A DNA stretch of 44,157 bases from Bacillota bacterium. GTDB lineage: Bacteria; Bacillota; Clostridia; Christensenellales; UMGS416. The notes beneath the pieces are model-generated. The model did no database searches, was not told where the DNA came from, and saw only the letters and a program-made list of their open reading frames with translations. The stretch is taken from contig JAEZSE010000026.1 of NCBI GenBank assembly GCA_023421955.1, positions 1 through 44,157 on the forward strand, given 5' to 3'. The translations under genes were made by a program, and so were the position numbers. Of this stretch, positions 7,765 to 15,220 are shown in pieces; position 1 is the first letter of the stretch; the number at the start of each line of letters is the position of its first letter.

Positions 7765-8964
7765 TCAGTCGACGAGAACCGGAGCGAAACTCTCCTGCCA
7801 TGGCAAGCCGCAGAGGTTAAGCTGCTCCATAAAAGGATCCGGATCAAACTCCTCCACATTGTGCACGCCAGGCTTTACCCATGTGCCGTTCATCATGAGC
7901 ATTGCGCCGATCATCGCAGGCACGCCTGTCGTGTAGGAGATCGCCTGAGAGCCCACCTCTCGGTAGCATTCCTCGTGGTCACAAACATTGTAGACGTAGT
8001 ATGTGACTGGTTTGCCGTTTTTCTTTCCTTGATAGATGCAGCCAATGTTCGTTTTGCCCTTTGTCCTGGGGCCCAGCGAAGCGGGGTCCGGCAACAAGGC
8101 CTTTAAAAACTGCAAAGGAATGATCTCATGGCCTTCGTAATTCACCGGCTGGATCGACGTCATACCCACGTTTTGCAGCACACGGAGATGGTTCAGATAA
8201 TTGTCTGAGAACGTCATCCAGAACCTGATCTTATCAACACCTTTGATGTTTACAGCCAAAGACTCCAACTCCTCATGATAGAGAAGATAGATGTTCTTCG
8301 GCCCGATTTGTGGAAAGTCGTATACCCGCTTCACGGAGAGCGGTTCGGTTTCCACCCATTTCCCATCCTCGAAAAAGCGGCCTTTTGCCGTCACTTCACG
8401 GATGTTGATCTCAGGGTTGAAATTTGTGGCAAACGGGTGGCCGTGGTCGCCGGCATTGGCATCCAGGATGTCGATCATATTGATCTCATCGAAGTAATGC
8501 TTCTGCGCATAGGCTGAAAATACGCCTGTAACACCAGGGTCGAAACCACAGCCAAGCAGCGCCGTGATGCCCGCTTTCTCAAACCGCTCGCGGTATGCCC
8601 ATTGCCAGCTGTATTCAAACTTCGGCACTTCCGGCGGCTCGTAATTGGCGGTGTCCACATAATTCACATGCGTTTCCAGGCAGGCATCCATGATGGAAAG
8701 ATCCTGGTAAGGCAATGCAACGTTGATGACGATGTCGGGATGGAATTGGTTGATGAGCTTGACAAGCTCAGAAACATTGTCCGCATCCACTTGGGCGGTC
8801 TGTATTTTAGTCTTTCCGCCGGCCAGCTTGTCCCGCAAGGCGTCACATTTAGCTTTTGTCCTGCTGGCGATGCAAATTTCCTCAAATACTTCCGGATGCT
8901 GGCAGCACTTATGCACGACTACGCTGGCAACTCCGCCGGCCCCAATGATCAACGCTTTTCCCAA
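7765..8964 (-). CDS. Carboxynorspermidine/carboxyspermidine synthase (saccharopine dehydrogenase family)
   Basis: 399-residue NAD(P)H-dependent enzyme that condenses aspartate semialdehyde with putrescine or diaminopropane to carboxy(nor)spermidine. The Rossmann motif GAGGVAS spans residues 8-14; DANAGDHGHP and CGFDPGVTGVF are typical of this branch of saccharopine dehydrogenase-like proteins. Pairing with the decarboxylase confirms the assignment over lysine biosynthesis. The start is TTG at 8964 with GGAGG 8 bases upstream; no ATG is available before the Rossmann fold. Whether the product is spermidine, norspermidine or both cannot be told from sequence. Confidence 0.92.
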   Translation of the reverse strand: MGKALIIGAGGVASVVVHKCCQHPEVFEEICIASRTKAKCDALRDKLAGGKTKIQTAQVDADNVSELVKLINQFHPDIVINVALPYQDLSIMDACLETHVNYVDTANYEPPEVPKFEYSWQWAYRERFEKAGITALLGCGFDPGVTGVFSAYAQKHYFDEINMIDILDANAGDHGHPFATNFNPEINIREVTAKGRFFEDGKWVETEPLSVKRVYDFPQIGPKNIYLLYHEELESLAVNIKGVDKIRFWMTFSDNYLNHLRVLQNVGMTSIQPVNYEGHEIIPLQFLKALLPDPASLGPRTKGKTNIGCIYQGKKNGKPVTYYVYNVCDHEECYREVGSQAISYTTGVPAMIGAMLMMNGTWVKPGVHNVEEFDPDPFMEQLNLCGLPWQESFAPVLVD

Positions 8965-9004
8965 CTCTTTTGCCTCCGTTAAAAGTTAAAGTTCATCGTG
9001 CTTA

Positions 9005-9033
9005 ATTATATAAAAAATACTGCCATATTTCAA
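9005..9033 (-). promoter_or_regulatory. Sigma-A promoter of the polyamine operon
   Basis: Minus strand TTGAAA (9033-9028), 17-base spacer, TATAAT (9010-9005). A short palindrome ATGAT-AA-ATCAT lies just upstream near 9052-9063. Confidence 0.8.
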
Positions 9034-9145
9034 GAATATTGCTAAAATCGTATGATAAATCATCATATTGCTTCACTATATCATGATTTCTTTGTTTTTC
9101 ATTACTTTTCGTAACAACTTGTTCGTTTTGCTCTCTATTTGCCAG

Positions 9146-9154
9146 TGCTATACT
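9146..9154 (+). promoter_or_regulatory. Extended -10 promoter of the VOC gene
   Basis: TGCTATACT is a TGn-extended -10 element about 100 bases before the TTG start; no good -35 is visible, as is common for extended -10 promoters. Confidence 0.45.
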
Positions 9155-9252
9155 CCTTGCTCTTGCAACATGAAGTTCATGTATATATTATCAGGGCAGT
9201 GGGAGAATCGTACCAGAGTGATCAAGCATCACCAACATAGGAGGAGCGGCAG

Positions 9253-9630
9253 TTGTTCAAACGAATTGACCATGTAGCTTTGACTGTAAAGGATAGAGAT
9301 AAATCCATAAGGTTTTATGAGGAGTGCTTCGGATTCAGGAAATATGCAGAACATGATGTGCCCGCACCAACCATTGAAAAAATCGTGTATTTGAAATTGG
9401 GAGATACTGTCCTGGAATTGATCCATATGCCGAGTGGCTCAAACAGCCAGGGTTTTCACTTCTGCATCGAAAGTGATCATTTCGACTTGGATTTTGACCG
9501 GCTTTTGAAGGCAGGTGTTCCTTTAGAAACAAACCCTCATCCTGCAGGAGCAAGAGAATCGGGAGAAGAAGGCTGGAGAAGGGCTGTTTTTACCGGCCTG
9601 GACGGAGAGCAAATCGAGATCAGAGGCTGA
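9253..9630 (+). CDS. VOC family (glyoxalase/dioxygenase fold) protein
   Basis: 125-residue vicinal-oxygen-chelate protein with two beta-alpha-beta-beta-beta modules. The four expected metal ligands are present: H7 (RIDHVAL), E55 (TVLEL), H69 (GFHF) and E122 (QIEIRG). This suggests an active metalloenzyme such as a lactoylglutathione-lyase-like or thiol-detoxifying protein; the substrate is unknown. The start is TTG 9253 with AGGAGG (9239-9244) 8 bases upstream. It reads in the same direction as the hydrolase gene 111 bases further on. Confidence 0.85.
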   Translation: MFKRIDHVALTVKDRDKSIRFYEECFGFRKYAEHDVPAPTIEKIVYLKLGDTVLELIHMPSGSNSQGFHFCIESDHFDLDFDRLLKAGVPLETNPHPAGARESGEEGWRRAVFTGLDGEQIEIRG

Positions 9631-9741
9631 TGCAACGCAACTTACTGCGGATATATGCATCTTACATGCCAAACCATTGAGCGGTATCTGAGCATTGGCT
9701 ATACTCCCCACATAACGATTCACTGAAAGGGAGTACAACAA

Positions 9742-11046
9742 ATGCTGGGGACTATCACATTGCTCATCGCGCTTGGTGCACAGATCGGATTTCTTATCTA
9801 CAGTATTGTAACAAAAAATCGTCAGACAAGGTTAAAGAGTATTCTTCGCTTATCCGTCTTCGGCATATTCTCCATCCTTCTCATCACGGGTGTTTATTGG
9901 TGGGGTTTCCGCTGGACTGGCTTGTTCATCATGCTTGCCATTCTTGCCGTTATGGGCGCTGTTTATTTTGTAAGGAAACCCAAGGCAGAGAAACAATTCA
10001 AAGTATTCAGGGCCATACTCTCCTGTGTCAATGGGTGTGTTTTGCTGGCATTCTGCATTCTGCCCGGGATTTTGTTTCCTCAATTCAAACCGGTTGCGCC
10101 CACAGGCAGCTATTCGGTGGAAACGACGAGCATAACCCTTACGGACGCTTCCCGTGTTGACCCCTTTTCCCAAACGGGTGAAAAGAGAAAGCTGTCAGTT
10201 CAATTCTGGTATCCGGCAGGAATAGAGAACTCTAAGGATTTTCCGCTGGTTGTCTTCTCACATGGATCCTTTGGATATCGCGGCAGTAATCTTTCCACAT
10301 TTGAAAACCTCGCAAGCAACGGCTACGTGGTCTGCAGCATTGACCACAGCTATCATGCCTTCTTTTCAAAGCATACAGATGGCAGCACCACATTGGTAAA
10401 TATGGATTTCCTCAACGACGCAGTCAACATCACCAACGATGACTACGATGAACAGACCACATATTCAAAGACACATGAGTGGTTGGGTTTGCGAACCGGA
10501 GATATTGATTTCGTCCTGGATGAGATACTCAGCCACGCGAAAGGGGAAATACCTGAATCAATTAAATCCATGATCAATCCGGAAGAAATAGGGCTCTTTG
10601 GCCACTCGCTTGGCGGAGCAGCAGCGGCACAACTGGGGCGGGAGCGCTCTGATGTGGCCGCGGTGATCGTCATGGATGGCACAATGATCGGCGAGGAGGT
10701 AAGCTTTCAAAACGGGCAGGCAATCCTCAACGCGGATCCATATCCTGTCCCCTTGCTGAACCTGTATAATGACAGCCATTATGGGGAGGCCCAACAAGAA
10801 GGAATTGCCTATAACAACCTTTCTGCCAGCGCGCATGCCGCAGAGGCTTATGATGTTGTGATCCGCGGCTCGGGGCATCTGAACTTTACCGATCTTCCGC
10901 TCTTCTCCCCGGCATTGGCAAGCATGCTTGGCACTGGTGAGGTGGATAGCCGGTATTGCATCGAGACGGCAAATCGAATCGTGCTGGACTTCTTCAATGC
11001 CACACTCAAGGATGCCGGCCCCTTGCATCTGCAAAAGGAGTACTGA
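9742..11046 (+). CDS. Membrane-anchored PAF acetylhydrolase-like alpha/beta hydrolase
   Basis: 434 residues. Four hydrophobic helices occupy about residues 3-22, 35-54, 57-76 and 88-112, and a hydrolase domain follows from about 125. The domain carries the oxyanion HGSFG (174-178), the DHSYH segment and the nucleophile elbow FGHSLGGA with S289, and a late GSGHLNFTD His, matching the platelet-activating-factor acetylhydrolase/dienelactone hydrolase group. Topology suggests a membrane-tethered lipase or esterase acting on phospholipid or lipid esters. AAAGGGAG stands before ATG 9742. A possible hairpin at 11062-11087 follows the gene. Confidence 0.8.
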   Translation: MLGTITLLIALGAQIGFLIYSIVTKNRQTRLKSILRLSVFGIFSILLITGVYWWGFRWTGLFIMLAILAVMGAVYFVRKPKAEKQFKVFRAILSCVNGCVLLAFCILPGILFPQFKPVAPTGSYSVETTSITLTDASRVDPFSQTGEKRKLSVQFWYPAGIENSKDFPLVVFSHGSFGYRGSNLSTFENLASNGYVVCSIDHSYHAFFSKHTDGSTTLVNMDFLNDAVNITNDDYDEQTTYSKTHEWLGLRTGDIDFVLDEILSHAKGEIPESIKSMINPEEIGLFGHSLGGAAAAQLGRERSDVAAVIVMDGTMIGEEVSFQNGQAILNADPYPVPLLNLYNDSHYGEAQQEGIAYNNLSASAHAAEAYDVVIRGSGHLNFTDLPLFSPALASMLGTGEVDSRYCIETANRIVLDFFNATLKDAGPLHLQKEY

Positions 11047-11061
11047 GCGCATCGGATTGGT

Positions 11062-11087
11062 GAGGAGGCCCGTAATGGAGCCTCCTC
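11062..11087 (+). terminator. Possible terminator hairpin without strong T tract
   Basis: GAGGAGGC (11062-11069) pairs with GCCTCCTC (11080-11087) over a 10-base loop; only scattered Ts follow. Confidence 0.4.
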
Positions 11088-11108
11088 GCACTTTCGCCTA
11101 GGGTTGAC

Positions 11109-11138
11109 TTGATGGAGCTGCATGAAATGATTTATACT
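11109..11138 (+). promoter_or_regulatory. Probable promoter of the LytTR/DUF3021 pair
   Basis: TTGATG (11109-11114), 18-base spacer, TATACT (11133-11138). The leader of about 125 bases contains a bulged dyad GGG-TATG/CATA-CCC (11152-11167) and a CACATCAACG/CGTTGAGGATGTG hairpin near 11219-11250, either of which might bind the LytTR product. Confidence 0.5.
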
Positions 11139-11270
11139 TGCGCAGGGTTATTGGGCTATGTCATACCCAAGCTGCTCGTAGTTGCGAAGGGCTGGTAAGC
11201 TGCCTGATCTCCCACATGGCACATCAACGTAAAATGCCGTTGAGGATGTGTATTTTGGAAGGTAGTGCGC

Positions 11271-11717
11271 TTGCGAGTTTCTGTCAGTCAAATCAGTGTT
11301 GACCAGGAAGAACGGGCTGTAATCCAATGCTATGAGGTAAATGACGATGTAAAGAGCATCGTCAGCTTCATCAAATCAACCGGTGCTACTCTTGCGGGAT
11401 TTATTGACGAGAGAGTAAGCCAGGTTCCTCTGCAGGACATCTACTTTGTGGAAGCGGTTGATAACAAGGTGTTTGCCTATACGGCAAAAAAGGTGTACGA
11501 GTTGAAATGCAAACTGTATGAGTTTGAAGCGCAGTATGAAAACAGACGATTTTTCAGGTGTTCCAAGTCCTTCGTGATCAATCTGATGAAGGTCGACCAT
11601 GTTCGGCCTGCTTTGAACGGCCGGTTTTTAGCCAAACTGTTTAGCGGTGAGGAAGTTATCATTTCCCGTCAATATGTGCCGGAACTGAAAAGACGATTGT
11701 CGGGGGAAAACAAATGA
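11271..11717 (+). CDS. LytTR family DNA-binding regulator
   Basis: 148-residue stand-alone LytTR protein without receiver domain. An N-terminal helix region of about 50 residues precedes the LytTR domain (about 55-145), recognised by DIYFVEAVDNKVFAYT, the Y-E-L-K strand, FFRCSKSFVINL and the closing VIISRQYVPELK. Stand-alone LytTR genes of this size typically pair with a DUF3021 membrane protein, as here, and regulate their own operon or neighbouring membrane or stress genes. GGAAGG at 11257-11262 is 8 bases from TTG 11271 but only 2 from GTG 11265, so I chose the TTG. The stop overlaps the next gene by four bases. Confidence 0.85.
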   Translation: MRVSVSQISVDQEERAVIQCYEVNDDVKSIVSFIKSTGATLAGFIDERVSQVPLQDIYFVEAVDNKVFAYTAKKVYELKCKLYEFEAQYENRRFFRCSKSFVINLMKVDHVRPALNGRFLAKLFSGEEVIISRQYVPELKRRLSGENK

Positions 11718-12142
11718 GTTTCAAAGCTTTTTTGAAAAAATGCCTGATGCAATACTTCATTATAACAACCTGCGTGACGGTGGCGATTGCTTTGCTGGGG
11801 TTATCTATGGATCCGGCGGCACGGTTTGGCTATGAGGCCTACTTTTCACCATTGATCTTTGCATTCATCAGCCTACTGCCCTCGATTGTGACATATTCCC
11901 GCAAGGAGCTATCCATTGGCCAGACACTACTGCGAAAGGTGCTTTACGTCATTGTGCTGGAAGGAATGCTTTCGGCGTTTGGATTTTGGGCAGGAATATT
12001 GCATGGTGCTGCGGACGCATCTTTTTTTGTTATGGCGGTCTTTATTGTGTATCTTGCAGTTAATCTGATTAGTTGGCGCCTAGACAAAAAAGATGCCGAT
12101 GAGCTTAACAAAACGCTCAAGAGCATGCAGGGCAGAAGCTAA
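11714..12142 (+). CDS. DUF3021 family membrane protein
   Basis: 142 residues with four predicted helices (about 14-32, 46-60, 72-95 and 101-121) and a charged C-terminal tail. The size, topology and ATGA overlap with a LytTR regulator match the DUF3021 family, which is thought to modulate the LytTR partner from the membrane. The physiological signal is unknown. The gene ends 130 bases before the convergent CPBP protease gene. Confidence 0.8.
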   Translation: MSFKAFLKKCLMQYFIITTCVTVAIALLGLSMDPAARFGYEAYFSPLIFAFISLLPSIVTYSRKELSIGQTLLRKVLYVIVLEGMLSAFGFWAGILHGAADASFFVMAVFIVYLAVNLISWRLDKKDADELNKTLKSMQGRS

Positions 12143-12192
12143 GCACTGGCAAAGCACGCTGAATTGGTGTGATTGAAACCAGCTATTCTGCA

Positions 12193-12230
12193 AATTAAAC
12201 CCTGGTATCAACTACTGATTGATCCCAGGG
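12193..12230 (-). terminator. Terminator of the CPBP protease gene
   Basis: CCCTGGTATCAA (12200-12211) pairs with TTGATCCCAGGG (12219-12230), one mismatch in 12 pairs, 7-base loop. On the minus strand it is followed by TTTAATTT. Confidence 0.65.
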
Positions 12231-12271
12231 CTATTACCGACTATACAAGAAGGGAAAAACGCCCAATGGCA

Positions 12272-13108
12272 CTATTGGATTGTCTCCGTCATGATAGAAG
12301 CCTGCACCTTCATGTGCTTTACCCTCATAAAGTACAGACCAACCCCCAACAATGCAGTCAACATTATGATCACAAGGCCTGTTGACGACGCCAGATATTC
12401 CTGACCTGGCGCGATGTGAAGGAAATCGGCCGCAAGTGGGTGACCAAACGCGTTCATGAAGCAATGCATGATCACTGCCGGCCACACACTGTTGGACAAG
12501 AGCCTGATCTCCGTATAGAGTATGGAAAACGCAAACATCGCCAGGAAAAATCTTGGTATAAAGCTCCACAGGTTTTCTGAACTGTACACCCAGGAAAGCT
12601 CCTGGAAATAGGGCAAATGCCACGCAGCCCATACAACTGCGATGATCGCGTTCATCAGCACCATATTCATACCCGTGGAGGCAAGTTTGGGCACCAGGAA
12701 CCCCCGCCAGCCAACCTCCTCAAACACTGCAAATACGAAGAATACCGGCAGCGCAGGGAGGAATGCACCCAGGAATTTGCCCATGGAAAAACCGTTAAAG
12801 GTTGAGACACCTACCCATCCGCAGATTATGAATGAGAATAGTGTCATCACCGGAAACGCAACTGCTGCAATGATATAGCACAAAGCGTTCTTCTTGAGGT
12901 TCAGCTTGAAGCCTGAGTCAGACCAATCTTTTGCGGCGAGGCGGATTATGACAGCAACCAGCAGGGGAGCCGTCCCCCATAGAATAAACCCAAGGCCAGG
13001 GTTGCTTGGGCTGCCCCCCAGTAACGGGGCAAGAAATGCTAGGCCTAAAACGGCTGCTATGAACACCAGGCTGAGGACGAGCGGTTTCTTTCTTTTTTTG
13101 TCAATCAT
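12272..13108 (-). CDS. CPBP family intramembrane metalloprotease (CAAX protease/bacteriocin-immunity type)
   Basis: 278-residue polytopic membrane protein. Motifs of the ABI/CPBP family are EEVGWRGFL (the glutamates), the W-HLPY motif with its His, and the late H-x-x-N (MHCFMNAFGH), which together bind the catalytic metal inside the membrane. Bacterial members act in bacteriocin self-immunity or processing, or are of unknown role; no bacteriocin gene is visible here. I chose ATG 13108 because AAAGGA is 9 bases upstream; longer starts lack a ribosome site. Divergent upstream DNA holds an inverted repeat and a possible decayed TetR gene. Confidence 0.85.
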   Translation of the reverse strand: MIDKKRKKPLVLSLVFIAAVLGLAFLAPLLGGSPSNPGLGFILWGTAPLLVAVIIRLAAKDWSDSGFKLNLKKNALCYIIAAVAFPVMTLFSFIICGWVGVSTFNGFSMGKFLGAFLPALPVFFVFAVFEEVGWRGFLVPKLASTGMNMVLMNAIIAVVWAAWHLPYFQELSWVYSSENLWSFIPRFFLAMFAFSILYTEIRLLSNSVWPAVIMHCFMNAFGHPLAADFLHIAPGQEYLASSTGLVIIMLTALLGVGLYFMRVKHMKVQASIMTETIQ

Positions 13109-13142
13109 GTTAAGCATTCCTTTCATGGATAGACGTGTGTTA

Positions 13143-13159
13143 TTGAACTCCCTGTTCAA
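13143..13159. promoter_or_regulatory. Perfect inverted repeat, likely operator
   Basis: TTGAAC-TCCCT-GTTCAA, 17 bp, lies between the predicted promoter and the ribosome site of the CPBP gene. The position suits repression; spacing of five between GAAC and GTTC excludes a standard LexA box (four). Confidence 0.5.
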
Positions 13160-13166
13160 GTTTGAT

Positions 13167-13194
13167 ATTCTATCCAAAGATTGGCATTTGTGAA
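13167..13194 (-). promoter_or_regulatory. Promoter of the CPBP protease gene
   Basis: Minus strand TTCACA (13194-13189), 16-base spacer, TAGAAT (13172-13167). Confidence 0.6.
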
Positions 13195-13427
13195 GAACAG
13201 ATCAGAGGAAATCATCCGTTATTGAACTAAATGAGTGTATTTGTTCAGAAGTGATGGCGTATGGCGGAGAGAATCATTGATTTAAGGGTCACACTCGATT
13301 GTGGCTCAACAGTAGTGTGGATTACACAGCTGAGGAGACCCACAGATATTTTCAACGCATTGTGCTCGGTGGAGTGAAAGAGGTACTCGGCACAGATTGT
13401 TCTCGCATCTTTCATGCAAAGGGTTAA
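13190..13427 (+). pseudogene. Possible decayed TetR-type regulator gene
   Basis: No intact frame, but two fragments look like TetR ends. GTG 13190 opens VKNRSEEIIRY, like a TetR N-terminus, and stops at 13223. A second frame, from about 13286 to the TAA at 13425-13427, reads a 47-residue stretch containing DYTAEETHRYFQRIVLGG, like a TetR C-terminal helix. About 240 bp remain of the usual 570-600, so the middle would have been deleted with a frame change. Placement divergent from the CPBP gene next to an inverted repeat is what a local repressor would have. The similarity is read by eye and is tentative. Confidence 0.3.
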
Positions 13428-13476
13428 AAATCACACCCCTCCTGTTGTCCAGTCATCAAGCTGGCGGAGGGGTGTG
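13425..13476 (-). terminator. Terminator of the carboxylesterase gene
   Basis: CACACCCCTCC (13432-13442) pairs perfectly with GGAGGGGTGTG (13466-13476), with an inner CCAG/CTGG helix. On the minus strand it is followed by ATTTTTAA, 33 bases beyond the stop. Confidence 0.85.
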
Positions 13477-13509
13477 TTTCATATTGGTTATTGATTTGCT
13501 GGCTTTTTA

Positions 13510-15063
13510 CTACAGCGAGTTCTTTTGGTGCCATTCAAGGGAGTAATCCACCAGGAATTTGATGAGGGGCGGCTGCTCCGCTTCCATGTGGGCGCCATCC
13601 TTGAAGCACATCTCCTTCGGGCTTTCGCAGGTATAGGGGGTCCAGGTGGGCAGCGGGGTTCCGTCAAAGTCCAGACCGTTGGGGTCGCCTGTTTTAGCAA
13701 AGTTGACCCAATACAGATTCGCCTGGCGGGACACATCATAGTCCGCGCCACGGTGCGCTGATCTCATGTAGTGCAGGTTGTCAAAGGCATAATCCACATC
13801 CACACCGTGGGAGCAGCCCAGAGGGTCTTCCGGCCGGGGGTGGTCCATGCAATAGGCATACATCGGCGCGAACCCACCGCGGCGGGCGGCCCATTCGCAC
13901 CAGTTCTCCGCACCAAGGCATTGCATGGCGTAGGTAGCGTTTTTCATGATCTGCTCCAGGTCGCCGTTGGCGAAGCCGACGATGGAGAGATACTCATCGG
14001 CCCGGTCCCCGAATGCCTTTCGGGCAGCTGCCTCGAAGGCTTCCAGTGTTTCGTCCTTGGGGGTGATGAGGAAATCCTGCAGTGCATGGCCTGTCATGAT
14101 GGGGACGTTCTTCTGATTGCGTTTGAGGATGGACAGGGGGGAGGGCTCTGTGACGAAATCGCCGTCGGTGCACATGCTCCAGCGGAAGGTAGGCCTGCCA
14201 AAGCCCATCATGCCGCCGGCAAGTGGTTCACGCTGCGCACAGAATTCCTTGGATCTCTGCAGCAATGTTTCTCCGTCGATCTTGCGCACGTCATCCAGAT
14301 TCCTGCAACCGAGCCATTGCTCAAAGTCTTTGCCTGCCTTTTCCAGGTCATCCAGCTTCACTTCTGTGATGGGGTATGGGCCGTGGATGCCGCCGCCGCT
14401 CATTACGATCGCTTTGTGGAAGAGGCCTTCGGTTTTTGGCGACAGCACTTGCGCGATCACGCTGGCGCCGCCGGCGGAATGGCCAAACAGTGTCACATTA
14501 TCAGGGTCTCCACCGAATGCCGTGATGTTTCTCTGCACCCACGCAAGTGCTGCAGCCTGGTCCCTGTAGGAGAAGTTGGCGCAGCCGTCTTCCCGGTGCT
14601 GCTCGGTGATTTCCGGGTGGGCGAACATACCAAAAATATCCAGCCGGTAGTTCATGCTCACGAACACGACGCCGCGGCTGGCAAACTTTGTGCCCTCAAA
14701 CACGGGTTGAAAGCTGTCTCCGGTCACGAAACCGCCGCCAAAGATCCAGACCATCACAGGTAGTTTATCTTCTTTGGACTTTGCCGGTGTCCAGACATTC
14801 AGATAAAGGCAGTCTTCTCTCGCTGGGATCTCATTGTAACCCCAGTTTCTGGAGTCTTGCGGAGGGAGGTTCCGCATGGGCACAGCGGGGGGCTCCATGC
14901 AGTCGCGGATACCCTGCCAGGGCACCACGGGCTGCGGAGCGCGCCAGCGCAACGCACCCACCGGAGGCTGTGCATAAGGAATGCCGCGAAACATGGTGAC
15001 GTTCAGGTCGCTTGAGGTGACGCCGCGAACCTCACCGGAATCGATTCTGGTCTGCTTGATCAT
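13510..15063 (-). CDS. Type B carboxylesterase
   Basis: 517-residue carboxylesterase of the COesterase (alpha/beta hydrolase) family. Family marks are the FRGIPYAQPPVG start, the oxyanion segment WIFGGGF, the nucleophile elbow FGHSAGG and a late G-C-S-H-G-V-D region with the likely catalytic His. It hydrolyses aryl or alkyl esters; no signal peptide is seen, so it is cytoplasmic. ATG 15063 is preceded by AAGGAG at 7 bases and removes an unsupported 12-residue extension. It reads alone, between terminators. A -10 box TATAAT lies at 15113-15108. Confidence 0.92.
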   Translation of the reverse strand: MIKQTRIDSGEVRGVTSSDLNVTMFRGIPYAQPPVGALRWRAPQPVVPWQGIRDCMEPPAVPMRNLPPQDSRNWGYNEIPAREDCLYLNVWTPAKSKEDKLPVMVWIFGGGFVTGDSFQPVFEGTKFASRGVVFVSMNYRLDIFGMFAHPEITEQHREDGCANFSYRDQAAALAWVQRNITAFGGDPDNVTLFGHSAGGASVIAQVLSPKTEGLFHKAIVMSGGGIHGPYPITEVKLDDLEKAGKDFEQWLGCRNLDDVRKIDGETLLQRSKEFCAQREPLAGGMMGFGRPTFRWSMCTDGDFVTEPSPLSILKRNQKNVPIMTGHALQDFLITPKDETLEAFEAAARKAFGDRADEYLSIVGFANGDLEQIMKNATYAMQCLGAENWCEWAARRGGFAPMYAYCMDHPRPEDPLGCSHGVDVDYAFDNLHYMRSAHRGADYDVSRQANLYWVNFAKTGDPNGLDFDGTPLPTWTPYTCESPKEMCFKDGAHMEAEQPPLIKFLVDYSLEWHQKNSL

Positions 15064-15107
15064 TGCATTGCTCCTTCCCTTACGTGACAGAATAAGCATA
15101 CTAATTG

Positions 15108-15113
15108 ATTATA
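15108..15113 (-). promoter_or_regulatory. -10 box of the carboxylesterase gene
   Basis: TATAAT on the minus strand about 45 bases before the ATG; the -35 region is poor, with a CATATC direct repeat instead. Confidence 0.4.
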
Positions 15114-15146
15114 ACTCAAAATGCTGGATATGGATATGGACATATG

Positions 15147-15173
15147 AGAAATTCGCGGTTGTAAGCCGCGAAT
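15147..15173 (-). terminator. Terminator of the alcohol dehydrogenase operon
   Basis: ATTCGCGG/CCGCGAAT (15151-15158 with 15166-15173), 7-base loop, followed on the minus strand by TTTCTC. Confidence 0.6.
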
Positions 15174-15220
15174 CATGATCTCTTCTTGAATATCAATTTG
15201 CCAAACATAACTCAGATGTT

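Noticed and set aside
9050..9066. Fur box upstream of the polyamine operon
   Set aside because: Only the short ATGAT-AA-ATCAT palindrome is present; the three-hexamer GATAAT arrangement is not.
11127..11198. 23-codon leader peptide upstream of the LytTR gene
   Set aside because: It has a possible GGAG site but overlaps the predicted -10 box, so it would not be on that transcript; no other evidence.
13143..13159. LexA box at the CPBP promoter
   Set aside because: GAAC and GTTC are separated by five bases; the Firmicutes LexA site needs four.
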